From Parcubacteria group bacterium (GTDB lineage Bacteria; Patescibacteriota; Minisyncoccia; UBA6257; JACRHW01), in NCBI GenBank assembly GCA_016211955.1, contig JACRHX010000006.1:1-5982 (forward strand): a DNA stretch of 5,982 nucleotides. Reading direction: 5' to 3'. The translations under genes and the position numbers were made by a program. The notes below the pieces were generated by a model. It was not told the DNA's origin. It saw only the letters and a list, made by a program, of their open reading frames with translations, and searched no databases. This document shows positions 5,261 through 5,982 of the stretch, piece after piece; within the stretch, counting starts at the first letter, position 1; the number at the start of each line of letters is the position of its first letter.

Positions 5261-5304
5261 TTGCCTTTCTGATACTGTTATGAATAGTATCTTTGACATA
5301 ATAT
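5261..5304 (+). promoter_or_regulatory. Promoter/operator region of the 157-residue gene
   Basis: An inverted repeat GATACTGTT (5271-5279) / AATAGTATC (5283-5291) pairs 8 of 9 positions around a central ATG, a plausible operator. TTGCCT (5261-5266) with TAGTAT (5285-5290) at 18 nt is one possible -35/-10 pair overlapping it. CATAAT (5297-5302) is another possible -10. The terminator upstream and the strong ribosome binding site downstream make a promoter here likely, but the exact boxes are uncertain. Confidence 0.4.
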
Positions 5305-5323
5305 AGCTGGGAGGAAGTTCACC

Positions 5324-5797
5324 ATGCCCTATGAGAGAGAGTCCACCGCGCGACTAGAGAGACTTCATGGTTTAGTATGTGAAACATTTGAGAGAAATCT
5401 TGAAGACGCCAATGGCAGACTTAAAGAAAAGGGATTTGAAATAGTAAAATATTTTAATGGTGTTCTTGGGAAGGGACGTTCGAAAAGACTTCTCAAACTA
5501 TTTAGTATGCCTGATGTATATTGTCGACTTGAGGAGGTACGTAGGCAAAGTATCGTGCTTCTTGAAGAAGGACAACCAAGAATTGGCGTTCCTGACTACG
5601 TAGTTCGTCGTATTGGGACAAAAGGATTTCCAGATCACTATCCCGCATTGATCGAATTTTCCATGCGGATTGTAGAAGTACATGAATCAGAGATATATGG
5701 ACCTTTATCGGGGATACTGGAAAATTTTGAATGCGCTCTAAGGATGACACACCACCTAAGAGGGTTCGAAATTAATCTTGTAAGATGTTTTGACTAA
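5324..5797 (+). CDS. Uncharacterised 157-residue soluble protein
   Basis: No family is recognised. The product begins MPYERESTARLERLHGLVCE and ends EINLVRCFD. It looks alpha-helical and charged. A basic patch, GKGRSKRLLKLF (residues 49-60), and a second, YVVRRIGTKGF (about 92-102), could contact nucleic acid or be structural. There is no signal peptide or membrane segment. Three Cys are scattered without a CxxC motif. GGGAGGA stands 8 nt before the ATG, a strong Shine-Dalgarno that supports this start. Terminators on both sides (5211-5235 and 5808-5831) mark it as a single-gene unit with its own promoter region. The stop is TAA. No neighbour suggests a function. Confidence 0.75.
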   Translation: MPYERESTARLERLHGLVCETFERNLEDANGRLKEKGFEIVKYFNGVLGKGRSKRLLKLFSMPDVYCRLEEVRRQSIVLLEEGQPRIGVPDYVVRRIGTKGFPDHYPALIEFSMRIVEVHESEIYGPLSGILENFECALRMTHHLRGFEINLVRCFD

Positions 5798-5807
5798 TTA
5801 ATATTTG

Positions 5808-5831
5808 CCATCCAAAAACTGGGTGGTTTTT
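5808..5831 (+). terminator. Intrinsic terminator after the 157-residue gene
   Basis: CCATCC (5808-5813) pairs with GGGTGG (5821-5826), including one G-U wobble, around AAAAACT, and TTTTT follows. It begins 10 nt after the stop codon. Confidence 0.75.
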
Positions 5832-5847
5832 ATTTACAAGTAAATAA
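5830..5847. promoter_or_regulatory. Perfect 18-bp palindrome, possible operator
   Basis: TTATTTAC (5830-5837), AA, GTAAATAA (5840-5847) form perfect 8-bp arms, overlapping the T-tract of the terminator. The size and symmetry suit a dimeric repressor site for the promoter candidate about 80 nt downstream. It could also be chance AT-rich symmetry. Confidence 0.4.
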
Positions 5848-5982
5848 CCTTAGTGTAAATTCCAAGAATTTCATCTTCTGAGGCTCCTAAGTTCCTAAAA
5901 GCTAACTGCTAGAAGCTAAGGTATTGACATATGTTTAAAAATCACTAAACTTAATCAGGTAGGTAGATAAACATTTAACTAA
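5848..5982 (+). promoter_or_regulatory. Non-coding tail with CTAA-type repeat and candidate promoter
   Basis: No gene is seen here. CTAA words recur at 5887-5921; CTAAAAGCTAA at 5895-5905 is identical to 487-497 before rpsL, so this looks like a degenerate member of the intergenic repeat family. TTGACA at 5924-5929 is a perfect -35 box, with TAAACT (5946-5951, 4/6) 16 nt further on as a weak -10. It would serve a + strand gene beyond the window. Confidence 0.4.

Noticed and set aside
5293..5298. TTGACA as the -35 box for the 157-residue gene
   Set aside because: A -10 box 17 nt downstream would fall over the region just before the ATG (TTCACC), which does not match and would leave no leader.
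5498..5750. Minus-strand ORFs antisense to the 157-residue gene
   Set aside because: The + strand gene has a strong ribosome binding site and flanking terminators; the antisense frames have neither.
5763..5771. GGTTCGAAA as a tRNA T-arm
   Set aside because: It lies inside a coding frame, and no acceptor stem, D-arm or anticodon arm could be assembled around it.

Overview
The window looks like part of a genome from the Candidate Phyla Radiation (Patescibacteria), most likely a Parcubacteria-type lineage. This is an inference. It rests on a ribosomal protein S12 with an 18-residue linker where E. coli has 5, on core genes that lack Shine-Dalgarno sequences, and on TTAG/CTAA-rich inverted repeats filling the short gaps between genes. 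No rRNA or other taxonomic marker is present, so the phylum is not proven.

Left part (1-3978, all + strand): the 3' end of a membrane site-2-type metalloprotease gene, then a str operon in conserved order: rpsL (S12), rpsG (S7), fusA (EF-G). A 72-residue protein with a Phd/YefM-like N-terminal half follows directly where tuf often lies. S12 and S7 build the decoding side of the 30S subunit and EF-G moves tRNA and mRNA through it, so three genes serve one machine. A candidate promoter (TTGACG, 17 nt, TACATT with extended -10) precedes rpsL. Three of the four gaps carry the identical 12-mer CTAAAACCTAAT 3 to 10 nt before the next ATG. The rpsG-fusA gap instead carries a perfect 22-bp palindrome that can refold into a terminator-like hairpin.

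Middle (3979-4215): no gene, but dense structure: three nested inverted repeats spanning 137 nt, a small dRS3-like hairpin (ATTCCC-N8-GGGAAT) flanked by a 9-bp direct repeat, and a bidirectional terminator.

Right part (4216-5982): unrecognised accessory genes. Two minus-strand genes form a tight operon (a Cys-rich, probably zinc-binding 138-residue protein, then a 112-residue aromatic-rich protein). A doubtful, possibly frameshifted small gene lies divergent to them and ends at a terminator. A 157-residue gene follows as its own transcription unit. The three complete accessory genes have good Shine-Dalgarno sequences, in contrast to the str operon. The last 150 nt hold a terminator, a perfect palindrome, more CTAA-type repeat and a candidate promoter pointing out of the window.

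None of the eight credible genes ends in TGA (four TAA, four TAG), and none contains an in-frame TGA. I found no tRNA, rRNA, CRISPR array or transposase gene. The most unusual material is the structured non-coding DNA, not a recognisable new protein system.
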